Shown here one piece after another: positions 43,624-52,301 of a stretch of DNA of 64,000 bases; the first letter of the stretch is position 1; every line of letters starts with the position of its first letter. The notes below the pieces were generated by a model. It made no database searches. It was given only the letters and a program-made list of their open reading frames with translations, and was not told the DNA's origin. Made by a program: the position numbers and the translations under genes. The DNA is from an uncultured Bacteroidales bacterium (GTDB taxonomy: Bacteria; Bacteroidota; Bacteroidia; Bacteroidales; Paludibacteraceae): contig CAMOUL010000001.1 in assembly GCA_946626605.1 (NCBI GenBank), positions 207,932 through 271,931 on the forward strand, in the 5' to 3' direction.

Positions 43624-44955
43624 ATGTCCATGTCTACGATTTGCGCTATATCGAGCCCCTTTGGTATGGGAGGTGTTGCACTCATCCGCGTGAGTGGCCC
43701 TCAGGCTGTCCCTGTCGTGGACTCGCTTTTTCAAGCGAACCATTCGCTTGCTGAGGCGAAACCAAATTCCGTCCATTTTGGTCGTATTCAGCGTGCATCC
43801 GACATTCTCGACGAAGTCCTCTGCTCGGTCTTCCGTGCTCCGCATTCTTTTACCGGAGAAGATACGGTGGAGATAGCCTGTCATGGTAGTCTCTATATCC
43901 AGCAGACCTTGCTCGAATGGCTTATCGATGCGGGCTGCAAAGCGGCGGAACCTGGTGAGTTCACCCGTCGCGCTTTCCTCAATGGGAAGATGGATCTTAC
44001 CCGTGCGGAGGCGGTGGCTGACCTGATTGCTGCGCAGTCCAAAGCAGAGAAAGACTTGGCGCTCAGCCAACTCCGAGGTTCCGTGTCCAATGAACTCAAT
44101 GCTTTGCGAGATCGGTTGCTGCAGTTCACATCCCTTGTGGAGCTGGAACTCGACTTTGCCGATCATGAGGAACTGGAGTTTGCCGATCGCTCGGAACTGA
44201 AGGCACTGGCTTCTGAGATAGAAACCCATCTTGGGGAACTCATGCGTTCGTTCCGCACAGGGAATGCCATCCGAAATGGTATTCCTGTCGCGATTATCGG
44301 AGCGCCGAATGTCGGTAAATCCACGCTCCTCAATGCCTTGCTGGGCGAGCAGCGAGCTATCGTGAGTGATATCCAAGGAACTACCCGCGATACCATCGAG
44401 GATACCATCCTTATCGAAGGCATTCTCTTCCGTCTTATCGACACAGCCGGATTGCGCGAAACGGCTGACCAACTGGAGAATATGGGGATCGAGCGAAGCC
44501 GAAAGGCCGCTCGTGATGCACAAATAGTAATCTTGGTCCTGGATCCTACCCAAAACGTACCAATCCTAGACTTTAGTCCTACTCAAGTAGTACTTAAGAC
44601 CTATAACAAAGCGGATCTCCTGACGCCCGAAGAACGAACCAAAGACACCGATGGCATCTACATCTCCGCTAAGTTAGGCGAGATAGAACCGCTCAAACAC
44701 GAACTCGTTCGTATTGCCCGCGAATCGATGCATACCTCCGCTGTCATGCTCTCCAATGCACGTCATTACGAGGCCGTTACACGAGCGCATCAGGCTATCG
44801 AACGGGTGCAGGCGGGACTTCATAACGGCTTGTCCGGAGAACTCCTCTCGCTCGATTTGCAGGATTGTCTCTCCGCGCTCGGCGAAGTCACAGGCCAGAT
44901 AACCAATCAGGAAGTATTAAGTAACATTTTCTCTAAATTCTGCATCGGCAAATAG
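43624..44955 (+). CDS. mnmE: tRNA modification GTPase
   Basis: 443 residues. N-terminal tetrahydrofolate-binding domain (ISSPFGMGGVALIRVSGP), a helical domain interrupted by the GTPase domain (GAPNVGKSTLLN, GTTRDTIED, DTAGLRE, YNKADL) and the invariant C-terminal FCIGK. With MnmG it modifies the wobble uridine of several tRNAs. The frame opens at a TTG at 43621; the ATGs at 43624 and 43630 are both possible starts. Confidence 0.95.
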   Translation: MSMSTICAISSPFGMGGVALIRVSGPQAVPVVDSLFQANHSLAEAKPNSVHFGRIQRASDILDEVLCSVFRAPHSFTGEDTVEIACHGSLYIQQTLLEWLIDAGCKAAEPGEFTRRAFLNGKMDLTRAEAVADLIAAQSKAEKDLALSQLRGSVSNELNALRDRLLQFTSLVELELDFADHEELEFADRSELKALASEIETHLGELMRSFRTGNAIRNGIPVAIIGAPNVGKSTLLNALLGEQRAIVSDIQGTTRDTIEDTILIEGILFRLIDTAGLRETADQLENMGIERSRKAARDAQIVILVLDPTQNVPILDFSPTQVVLKTYNKADLLTPEERTKDTDGIYISAKLGEIEPLKHELVRIARESMHTSAVMLSNARHYEAVTRAHQAIERVQAGLHNGLSGELLSLDLQDCLSALGEVTGQITNQEVLSNIFSKFCIGK

Positions 44956-44990
44956 AATTAATAATTACCAATCACCAATATAAAATCTAT
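44956..44990. repeat. 7-bp-period array ending on the yicC start codon
   Basis: AATTAAT, AATTACC, AATCACC, AATATAA, AATCTAT fill the whole mnmE-yicC gap; the last unit carries the first two bases of the yicC ATG (44989). Confidence 0.8.
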
Positions 44991-45882
44991 GATTTTATCA
45001 ATGACCGGCTTTGGGAAAGCCGAAACACCATTCCGCGGACATAAACTCATTTGCGAGATCCGCTCTCTTAACTCCAAATCCATGGATCTGTCCGTTCGTC
45101 TGGCTGCGCCGCTGCGTGCTCACGAATTGGAACTCCGTACCATCGTTAACCAGCGTCTGGAACGCGGGAAAGTGGACCTGGCTATCTACGAGGATTCCGA
45201 AACCAAAGATTCCGATGCCGGATATACTCCCGTGAACTGGGAAGTGGCGAAGATCTATGCAGAGCAGTATAAAACTCAATTTGCCTGTGACGCTGTTCCA
45301 GAAGCCGTAATGGCGGCTATCCTCCGTTTCCCCGATGTGCTGAAGCTCCAGGAAGATCATACCGATCTCTCTGACGAAGAGTGGAGTAGTGTGCAAAATC
45401 TCCTGAATCAAACCATCGATGCTTTCATCGCGTTCCGCACACAAGAGGGAGCTGCGCTACAAGCGATGTTCACCGAGAAATTGGATGGTATTGCCGATCT
45501 GTTATCGCAAGTAGAACCTTTTGAGAAAGGTCGCGTAGCGAAGATCAAAGAACGGCTGGAGCAAAACCTGGCCTCTCTCAGCGCACAACTTTCCGCAGAT
45601 ATCGACCATAACCGATTGGAACAGGAGATGATTTATTACCTCGAGAAACTCGATATCACCGAAGAGAAAGTGCGCCTCACCAATCATATCAAATACTTCC
45701 GTGAGACCATGGCATCCGAAGGAAGCGGAGTCGGCAAAAAACTCGGCTTTATAGCCCAGGAAATGGGCCGCGAAATCAATACTCTCGGCTCCAAATCCAA
45801 TCAATCCGAGATGCAAATCATCGTGGTCAAGATGAAAGACATCCTCGAGCAAATCAAAGAACAAGTCCTCAACGTTTTATAA
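44989..45882 (+). CDS. YicC/YloC-family endoribonuclease
   Basis: 297 residues. The N-terminus MILSMTGFGKAE and the C-terminal block GKKLGFIAQEMGREINTLGSKSN are the family hallmarks. YicC proteins are reported RNases. It lies upstream of gmk, as often in bacteria. A 7-bp array covers the leader and no Shine-Dalgarno is seen. Confidence 0.9.
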   Translation: MILSMTGFGKAETPFRGHKLICEIRSLNSKSMDLSVRLAAPLRAHELELRTIVNQRLERGKVDLAIYEDSETKDSDAGYTPVNWEVAKIYAEQYKTQFACDAVPEAVMAAILRFPDVLKLQEDHTDLSDEEWSSVQNLLNQTIDAFIAFRTQEGAALQAMFTEKLDGIADLLSQVEPFEKGRVAKIKERLEQNLASLSAQLSADIDHNRLEQEMIYYLEKLDITEEKVRLTNHIKYFRETMASEGSGVGKKLGFIAQEMGREINTLGSKSNQSEMQIIVVKMKDILEQIKEQVLNVL

Positions 45883-45922
45883 ACGTTCCAACGGAACACT
45901 AAACGCCGTAAGGCAATAAACT

Positions 45923-46489
45923 ATGATCTACATCTTCTGTGCGCCTTCGGGCAGCGGTAAATCAACCATGGTGAAGCACTTGCTTACCAAGCATCCGAAC
46001 CTCTTTGAACTCTCGGTTTCCTGCACCACGCGCCCTCCGCGTGGACAAGAAGTGAATGGCAAAGAGTATTACTTCATCTCGGTCGAAGAGTTTCAGAAAC
46101 GCATCGAACATAATGACTTCATCGAGTTTGAACAGGTCTATGAAGGCCTCTACTACGGTACCCTCAAAGAAGAGATCGATCGTATCGAAGCAGCCGGTCG
46201 GCAAGTTCTCTTTGATGTGGATGTCAAAGGCGGATTGAACCTCAAGCGAATCTTGGGTGACCAGGCTACGTCTATCTTTATCTGTCCGCCCTCCATTGAG
46301 GAACTGCGTAAACGGCTCGAAGGACGCGGAGATACTTCTCCCGAGATGATTGAGAAACGTCTCGCAAAGGCCGAAGAAGAACTGTCGTACAAACCGCAGT
46401 TTGATCGCGTCGTCATCAACGATGACCTTCCTCATGCGTTCCAACAATTAGACGCTATCATCGATGAAAATAGGAATATACGGCGGTAG
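45923..46489 (+). CDS. gmk: Guanylate kinase
   Basis: 188 residues with P-loop APSGSGKST at 7-15, the GMP-binding VSCTTRPPRGQEVNGKEYYF and the lid DTSPEMIEKRLAKAEEEL. It phosphorylates GMP to GDP. The 3' end overlaps nadD by 26 bp. Confidence 0.96.
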   Translation: MIYIFCAPSGSGKSTMVKHLLTKHPNLFELSVSCTTRPPRGQEVNGKEYYFISVEEFQKRIEHNDFIEFEQVYEGLYYGTLKEEIDRIEAAGRQVLFDVDVKGGLNLKRILGDQATSIFICPPSIEELRKRLEGRGDTSPEMIEKRLAKAEEELSYKPQFDRVVINDDLPHAFQQLDAIIDENRNIRR

Positions 46490-46976
46490 TTTCAATCCTG
46501 TGCATTTCGGGCACGTCGGATTGGCGAAATGGGTGATCGAGAACACCGATCTGGATGAACTGTGGTTCCTCGTTACGCCCAATAACCCGCTTAAACCGGC
46601 CGACACCCTCGCTCCAGAGAACGAACGATTGGCTGCCGTGCGCGAAGCAGTCAAATCCATTCCCCATGTGGTTGTTTCCGACTTTGAGTTCTCCCTGCCT
46701 CGCCCGTCTTATACGGCCAATACCCTGCGTGAACTGCAAAAAGCCTATCCAAACCATCAATTCACACTCGTCATAGGCGAAGATAACTTAGCCATCTTTC
46801 CCCAATGGCGCGACTACGAATTCATCCTCTCTCATTTCCGTATTTTTGTCTTCCCGCGTCATTCCTCTGAACCCCATCACACGGTAACATTCACCAACGC
46901 GAAGGATCTCCGTTTTCTTAGCGAAGCCCCTTATTTCGACATCTCTTCCACAGAGATAAGAAATAAAAAATCCTAA
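46464..46976 (+). CDS. nadD: Nicotinate-nucleotide adenylyltransferase, short C-terminus
   Basis: 170 residues. GGSFNPVHFGH (7-17) and ISSTEIR (160-166) are the two nucleotidyltransferase signatures. It makes nicotinate adenine dinucleotide for NAD. The protein stops four residues after ISSTEIR, whereas usual NadD proteins go on about 20 residues through a final helix. The next promoter starts five bases past the stop. Confidence 0.9.
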   Translation: MKIGIYGGSFNPVHFGHVGLAKWVIENTDLDELWFLVTPNNPLKPADTLAPENERLAAVREAVKSIPHVVVSDFEFSLPRPSYTANTLRELQKAYPNHQFTLVIGEDNLAIFPQWRDYEFILSHFRIFVFPRHSSEPHHTVTFTNAKDLRFLSEAPYFDISSTEIRNKKS

Positions 46977-46980
46977 AAAA

Positions 46981-47012
46981 CTTGCATATTTGCATTTTTT
47001 GTTGTACCTTTG
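46981..47012 (+). promoter_or_regulatory. Bacteroidetes-type promoter for the DUF4836 gene
   Basis: CTTG at 46981-46984 (in CTTGCATATTTG), a 20-bp spacer, TACCTTTG at 47005-47012. It begins immediately behind nadD. Confidence 0.8.
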
Positions 47013-47049
47013 CAGCGCGTTTATTTACTAACCCTTAAATAACTGTAGT

Positions 47050-48645
47050 ATGAAAAAGAATTTCTCTTTCCGTGGCTTGCTACTCTTCGCCCTTGTGGTG
47101 CTGGCTGCCATGTTGAGCTCCTGCTCGAAATCTGCGTACAAGAAAACCATCCCTGCCGATGCACCCATCGTTGTGGAGCTGGACGTCAAGAACATCGGTC
47201 TCAAATCGGACTTCTTAGCTCAGAAAGACGATATTGCGGACCTGATCCTTTCTATCGATCCGGAGGATGCCGACCTCAAGAAACTGGCGGACATGCTGCG
47301 TACCCCGCAGGATCTGGGTCTGGATATGCTTAGCCCGATGTATTTCTTTACCCCCTCTTCGGCGGACGAAGGTTATATCCTGGCTTCCGTGCGCGATAAA
47401 GAAACCGTAGCGAAGAAACTGGAGAAGATATCCGAAGCCGTAGAACTCTCGGAATCCGGTGATATCACGTGGGTAGAAGAGCATGGCCGTCTCGTGGCTG
47501 CGCTTACGCCGAAGAGCCTCTTGCTGGGTTCGTCTAACAATCGCAATGATTACCGTGACCTGCTCGAGAATGATAAATCCTTCTTCTCTACCGATGCCGG
47601 TAAGTTCTTTAAGAAGAATGCGGCCGATATCACGGCTACGATCAATATGGAAAACCTCTCTCGTAAAGCAAAACGCGAGATTCGCTCGGAGTTGGAGCAT
47701 CAGTTCCGCGACTTGCGTCCGTATCTCACCGAGGATGTATGGGAGAAACTCTTCGAGATGCAATGGGTAGTGAACCTCAACTTCAAATCCGGTGAGTTCG
47801 ATCTTAACCTCTTTGCAGACGGCGTCGATGAAGATGACCTGGATGTATTGACAAAGAAGGTATCGAAAGAGACCCTCAAACTCATCCCTGAGCGTAACCT
47901 CCTTGCTCTCGTAGCGCTGGGTATTGATGGCGAAGAGTACTGCAAAGCTATTGATAAAGCAATGGAAGAGACCGGTGCTAGCTTCAGCGGTGAAGAGAAG
48001 ATGATCTATAATATGGTGAAGCAGATCCTGCGTAAAACCGACGGAACACTGGCTGCTGCTGTAGCGGGTAAGAACTTCGACTCCGATCCTGATTTCCTCT
48101 TTATCATGCCGACGCCGTTCAGCGAGATCAAACCGATGCTCGATATCTTCGGCGATGAACTGCCTAAAGACATCTATATCGATGGTGATAAGAAAGCTTT
48201 CTCGGTAACCAATATCCGCACCTATAATTACGGAGAGGCAAAGCCGTCCTTCGAGAAAGCCGGTAATGCTACCTCGTCTTATGCGTATGCTTACGTGGAT
48301 GCAGAGCCCATCGTAGATGCGTACTTCACGGAGCGTACACGTCGTACCATTCCGGAGGAGGTTCGTTTCCTCAATGCATGGCGTCATCTCGCCGACCTGT
48401 TTGACTTCGCGCAAGCGAAAGTGGAGAAACGCGATGCGGCTTCTATCGAGTTTATTCTCAATGATGACTCTAAGAACTCCCTCGCACTCTTCCTGGAGCA
48501 GGGTATCAAGGTCGGAGCTGCCTGCATCGAATACGATAAAGTACGCGCACAGCGTTATAACGATGACTACCTGCTCGACGAGGACTACTACGATTTCGAA
48601 GTAGTGGAAGACGTCGATGCAGAAGAACCGGCCCCCGCTGAATAA
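47050..48645 (+). CDS. DUF4836-family lipoprotein
   Basis: 531 residues with a lipobox (AAMLSSC) and the start KTIPADAPIVVELDVKNIG, which I recognise as the DUF4836 family of Bacteroidetes. Mixed alpha/beta, acidic Asp/Glu-rich tail. Function unknown. It lies ahead of an ABC transporter on the same strand with a 37-bp gap. Confidence 0.8.
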   Translation: MKKNFSFRGLLLFALVVLAAMLSSCSKSAYKKTIPADAPIVVELDVKNIGLKSDFLAQKDDIADLILSIDPEDADLKKLADMLRTPQDLGLDMLSPMYFFTPSSADEGYILASVRDKETVAKKLEKISEAVELSESGDITWVEEHGRLVAALTPKSLLLGSSNNRNDYRDLLENDKSFFSTDAGKFFKKNAADITATINMENLSRKAKREIRSELEHQFRDLRPYLTEDVWEKLFEMQWVVNLNFKSGEFDLNLFADGVDEDDLDVLTKKVSKETLKLIPERNLLALVALGIDGEEYCKAIDKAMEETGASFSGEEKMIYNMVKQILRKTDGTLAAAVAGKNFDSDPDFLFIMPTPFSEIKPMLDIFGDELPKDIYIDGDKKAFSVTNIRTYNYGEAKPSFEKAGNATSSYAYAYVDAEPIVDAYFTERTRRTIPEEVRFLNAWRHLADLFDFAQAKVEKRDAASIEFILNDDSKNSLALFLEQGIKVGAACIEYDKVRAQRYNDDYLLDEDYYDFEVVEDVDAEEPAPAE

Positions 48646-48682
48646 GGGGAGAAAGTAGTTTGGTAATAATCGCCCTGTTTGA

Positions 48683-49279
48683 ATGATTTCCGATATCCAT
48701 ATAGGATTCTCACATCCGATGCACTTCGAGCGCGGTAAAAACTACTGCGTCGAGGCTGCATCGGGTATCGGTAAATCATCCCTCTTGCATTTTATCGGTG
48801 GTTTTCGTTCCGATTATATCGGTACTATCACCCTCGATCAACGCGATATACGCGATTTCACACCCCGTGAACGCGCACGCTTATATCGAACCGAATTGGC
48901 GTATGTCTTCCAGAACCTGCGCCTTTTCCCGAACCTCACGGCCTTCGAGAATGTGCAGATAGTCAACCAGCAGACTTCCTTTCGTTCCGAAGAAGAAATC
49001 CGTGCGCTCTTTGAGCAAGTCGGCCTGTCTGATAAATGGGATCAACCGGCACAAATCCTCTCTTGGGGACAGCAGCAGCGTGTGGCTTTTCTGCGCGCCC
49101 TGTGCCAACCCTGTTCGTTCTTGCTCATGGATGAACCCGTCAGCCATCTCGATGATGCCAACGCACGTATCATGGCCGATATTGTGACGCGCGAACAAAC
49201 CAAACGAGGCTTTGGAATCGTCGTCACATCTCTTGGTAAGACACTTCCTATTCATTACGACCAACATCTGCAGTTATGA
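48683..49279 (+). CDS. ABC transporter ATP-binding protein (LolD/MacB type)
   Basis: 198 residues. Walker A ASGIGKSS (26-33), Q-loop YVFQNLRLFPNLTAFENV, signature LSWGQQQR from residue 126, Walker B LLMDEPVSHLD. The signature has Trp where Ser/Gly-Gly is usual (LSGGQ), and the Walker A lacks the first Gly. Partner permease overlaps in an ATGA. The pair resembles Lol/Mac-type systems acting on lipoproteins or periplasmic substrates; the cargo is unknown. Confidence 0.85.
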   Translation: MISDIHIGFSHPMHFERGKNYCVEAASGIGKSSLLHFIGGFRSDYIGTITLDQRDIRDFTPRERARLYRTELAYVFQNLRLFPNLTAFENVQIVNQQTSFRSEEEIRALFEQVGLSDKWDQPAQILSWGQQQRVAFLRALCQPCSFLLMDEPVSHLDDANARIMADIVTREQTKRGFGIVVTSLGKTLPIHYDQHLQL

Positions 49280-50460
49280 GACTCATCTGGAAAGTGTTAC
49301 GCCAAAACCTGTCTATTGGACAGCTCATTGGCTTTATTATCGCAAATATCATTGGACTCACTATCATTGTGTTGGGTGTCCAGCTATACCGCGATATACA
49401 ACCGATCCTCTCCAATAAAGCCGGCTTTATGCGGCCGGACTTCATGGTTCTTACCAAACCCGTTTCTACTCTCGATGCTATTTCCGGAACGAAACCGGCA
49501 TTCGAACCCGAAGAGATAGAAGAACTCAGACAACAGCCCTTTGTGGAGCAACTTGGAACCTTCACGGCTGCACAATATCGTATATACGGACAATTGGTTG
49601 TGAAAAGTTACGGCATTGATGTCGGATCGGATTTGTTCTTCGAAGCCGTACCCGATGACTTCATCGATGTCGAATCGGAGGAATGGACCTTTACCCCCGG
49701 AGATACCAAGGTGCCGATCATCGTGCCGCGCACCTATCTCAATCTCTATAACTTCGGTTATGCGCCTACTTCGGATTTTCCCGCTATCTCCGAATCCATG
49801 GTCAATAAGGTCGTGCTCAACCTTACCCTCTGGGGCAATGGACGTTCGGCTCAACTCAAGGGACGAATCATCGGTTTCTCCTCGCGCATCAATACCATCC
49901 TGGTGCCGCAGACCTTTATCGAATGGTCTAATGCGCAGTTTGCCCCGTATCGCCATCAGGGTGATGTATCACGTCTCATTCTGCGCGTCTCCAATCCGAC
50001 TGATGAACGAATCGCTACCTATTGTAAGGAACATGAACTCAATATAGAAGGCGATAACCTGAATGCCTCCAAGGCTTCATGGCTTATGCGCATTCTGGTA
50101 GCTGTCGTGCTGGTTATTGGTCTCATCATTTGTTTTTTGGCGGCTTACGTACTGATGCTTTCTATCTTCCTGCTCATGCAGCGTAACCAGGAAGCGATTC
50201 GTAACCTCAAAGCCATCGGTTATACCTCGCATTATCTGGCGCGACCCTACCAATTGCTGGTCTTCCTGACGAACCTTGTCTCGGTCGGATTTGCCATGCT
50301 GATCTTAAGCTTCTCTCGGTATACCTATTTAAAATACCTCATCGGTTTGGCGCCGGACTTGCGTCCTGCCTCGCTCGCTGTGGCATGGCTCGTCGCGCTC
50401 CTCTTTGCCATCGTCCTCTCTGCCTTCTCGGCGCGCGTTATTTATCGCTCTATTCGATAA
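49276..50460 (+). CDS. ABC transporter permease, FtsX/LolE-like
   Basis: 394 residues with the MacB/FtsX plan: TM1 (about 17-38), a periplasmic domain of roughly 230 residues, then three membrane helices (about 272-300, 325-350, 365-385). LMQRNQEAIRNLKAIGYT is the cytoplasmic coupling segment. Works with the ATPase encoded just upstream. Confidence 0.85.
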   Translation: MRLIWKVLRQNLSIGQLIGFIIANIIGLTIIVLGVQLYRDIQPILSNKAGFMRPDFMVLTKPVSTLDAISGTKPAFEPEEIEELRQQPFVEQLGTFTAAQYRIYGQLVVKSYGIDVGSDLFFEAVPDDFIDVESEEWTFTPGDTKVPIIVPRTYLNLYNFGYAPTSDFPAISESMVNKVVLNLTLWGNGRSAQLKGRIIGFSSRINTILVPQTFIEWSNAQFAPYRHQGDVSRLILRVSNPTDERIATYCKEHELNIEGDNLNASKASWLMRILVAVVLVIGLIICFLAAYVLMLSIFLLMQRNQEAIRNLKAIGYTSHYLARPYQLLVFLTNLVSVGFAMLILSFSRYTYLKYLIGLAPDLRPASLAVAWLVALLFAIVLSAFSARVIYRSIR

Positions 50461-50490
50461 AAAAAACGGAGCCTTTCAGCTCCGCTTTAC
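50460..50490. terminator. Intrinsic terminator between the ABC permease and glyS
   Basis: CGGAGC pairs with GCTCCG around CTTTCA. On the minus strand it is followed by a run of T, so it is strongest for glyS; in the other direction only CTTT follows. Confidence 0.75.
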
Positions 50491-50509
50491 TCTAAACTCT
50501 CAACTCTCA
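50489..50509. repeat. 7-bp-period array in the glyS 3' region
   Basis: ACTCTAA, ACTCTCA, ACTCTCA lie exactly between the glyS stop codon (50511) and the terminator hairpin. Confidence 0.7.
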
Positions 50510-50510
50510 T

Positions 50511-52082
50511 CTACTCGATAGAGTCCTCCATCGAATCGCCTACGATCTTGCGATACAACTCCTTCGGATCGGTTGCCTTGCGAATAATCTCGTGCAGGTC
50601 TTCGATCTTCACGCGATCCTGCGCCATCGTATCGCGATAACGTACGGTTACGCAACCGTCTTTCTCTGTGTCGTGATCTACGGTGATGCAGAACGGTGTA
50701 CCTACGGCGTCCTGACGACGATAACGTTTACCGATACTGTCTTTCTCATCATATGCCACCTTGAAATCGAACTTCAACTCGTTCATGATCTCGCGTGCTT
50801 TCTCGGGCAGGCCGTCTTTCTTGACGAGCGGCATGATGCAAGCCTTCACCGGAGCCAGTACGGCCGGTAAGTGCAATACTACACGCGTGTCGCCGCCTTC
50901 GAGCGCCTGCTCTTCGTAACTCGAGCACATTACGCTCAGGAACATACGATCTACACCAATACTGGTCTCGATCACGTACGGTGTGTAACTCTGATTCAGT
51001 TCCGGATCGAAGTATTCGATCTTCTTACCTGAATACTTCGCATGACTGCTCAGGTCGAAGTTGGTACGGCTGTGAATACCCTCTACCTCCTTGAACCCAA
51101 ACGGCATCAAGAACTCGATATCGGTTGCAGCATTTGCGTAGTGCGCCAACTTATCATGGTCGCGGAAGCGGTATTTCTCGTCACCCAAGCCCAGTGCTTT
51201 ATGCCATTTCAGACGGAATTGTTTCCAATGCTCGAACCATTTCAACTCCTCACCCGGACGAACGAAGAACTGCATCTCCATCTGCTCGAACTCGCGCATA
51301 CGGAAGATGAACTGACGAGCGACAATCTCGTTACGGAATGCCTTACCGATTTGCGCAATTCCGAACGGAATCTTCATACGGCCCGTCTTCTGCACGTTCA
51401 AGAAGTTCACGAAGATACCTTGTGCCGTTTCCGGACGAAGATAAATCTTCATTGTGCCGTCTGCCGTCGAACCCATCTCGGTCGAGAACATCAGGTTGAA
51501 CTGACGTACGTCGGTCCAGTTGCGGGTGCCGGAAATAGGGCATACGATCTCCTCGTCGAGGATAATCTGCTTGAGTTCGGCAAGGTCGTTGTCGTTCATC
51601 GCCTTGGCGTAACGGGCGTGCAAAGCCTCCCGTTTCTCGATATGCTCTTTCACGCGCTCGTTGGTAGCTTTGAACATCTCCTCGTCGAAAGAGTCACTGA
51701 AACGCTTGCGGGCTTTCTCTACCTCCTTGGCGATCTTCTCATCGTATTTAGCGATCTGATCTTCGATCAGTACGTCTGCGCGGTAACGCTTCTTACTGTC
51801 GCGGTTGTCAATCAGCGGATCATTGAACGCATCAACGTGACCGGACGCTTTCCACGTTGTCGGGTGCATGAAGATAGCAGCATCGATGCCGACGATATTC
51901 TCGTGCAGCAAGGTCATCGAATCCCACCAATAACGCTTGATATTGTTTTTCAACTCTACGCCATTCTGACCATAGTCATACACAGCGCCCAGACCATCGT
52001 AGATCTCACTACTCGGAAAAACAAATCCGTATTCCTTGCAATGCGCTACGATCTTCTTAAATGTTTCTTCTTGTGTTGCCAT
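50511..52082 (-). CDS. glyS: Glycyl-tRNA synthetase, dimeric type
   Basis: 523 residues, single-chain class II enzyme of the eukaryote/archaea-like alpha2 type. Class II motifs are visible: motif 2 FRNEIVARQFIFRMREFEQME and motif 3 SIGVDRMFL, with the anticodon-binding domain at the C-terminus. A promoter lies 65 bp upstream. Confidence 0.94.
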   Translation of the reverse strand: MATQEETFKKIVAHCKEYGFVFPSSEIYDGLGAVYDYGQNGVELKNNIKRYWWDSMTLLHENIVGIDAAIFMHPTTWKASGHVDAFNDPLIDNRDSKKRYRADVLIEDQIAKYDEKIAKEVEKARKRFSDSFDEEMFKATNERVKEHIEKREALHARYAKAMNDNDLAELKQIILDEEIVCPISGTRNWTDVRQFNLMFSTEMGSTADGTMKIYLRPETAQGIFVNFLNVQKTGRMKIPFGIAQIGKAFRNEIVARQFIFRMREFEQMEMQFFVRPGEELKWFEHWKQFRLKWHKALGLGDEKYRFRDHDKLAHYANAATDIEFLMPFGFKEVEGIHSRTNFDLSSHAKYSGKKIEYFDPELNQSYTPYVIETSIGVDRMFLSVMCSSYEEQALEGGDTRVVLHLPAVLAPVKACIMPLVKKDGLPEKAREIMNELKFDFKVAYDEKDSIGKRYRRQDAVGTPFCITVDHDTEKDGCVTVRYRDTMAQDRVKIEDLHEIIRKATDPKELYRKIVGDSMEDSIE

Positions 52083-52090
52083 AAAAATTA

Positions 52091-52118
52091 TTTGCGATTT
52101 GACTAATTACAAATTACT
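52091..52118. repeat. 7-bp-period array in the glyS leader
   Basis: TTTGCGA, TTTGACT, AATTACA, AATTACT, between the glyS promoter and ATG. Confidence 0.55.
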
Positions 52119-52146
52119 GTCTGATGCCTTTGCGCCAAACTGGCTG

Positions 52147-52178
52147 CAAAGGTAATGCTTTTTTTTGATATACGCAAG
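52147..52178 (-). promoter_or_regulatory. Bacteroidetes-type promoter for glyS
   Basis: Minus strand: CTTG (52178-52175, in CTTGCGTATATC), 20 bp, TACCTTTG (52154-52147). Confidence 0.78.
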
Positions 52179-52217
52179 GCTTTTATGGAAAAAAAATCAT
52201 TCAATTTGCATTTTTTA

Positions 52218-52249
52218 CTTGCATATTCCAAAATTTTGTTGTACTTTTG
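52218..52249 (+). promoter_or_regulatory. Bacteroidetes-type promoter for glnA
   Basis: CTTG at 52218-52221 (in CTTGCATATTCC), 20 bp, TACTTTTG at 52242-52249; leader about 46 nt. Confidence 0.78.
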
Positions 52250-52301
52250 CCGTCGATTTTTAAATTTAATCAGATTAAAAACAAAAAACAACGTCAAAAG
52301 T

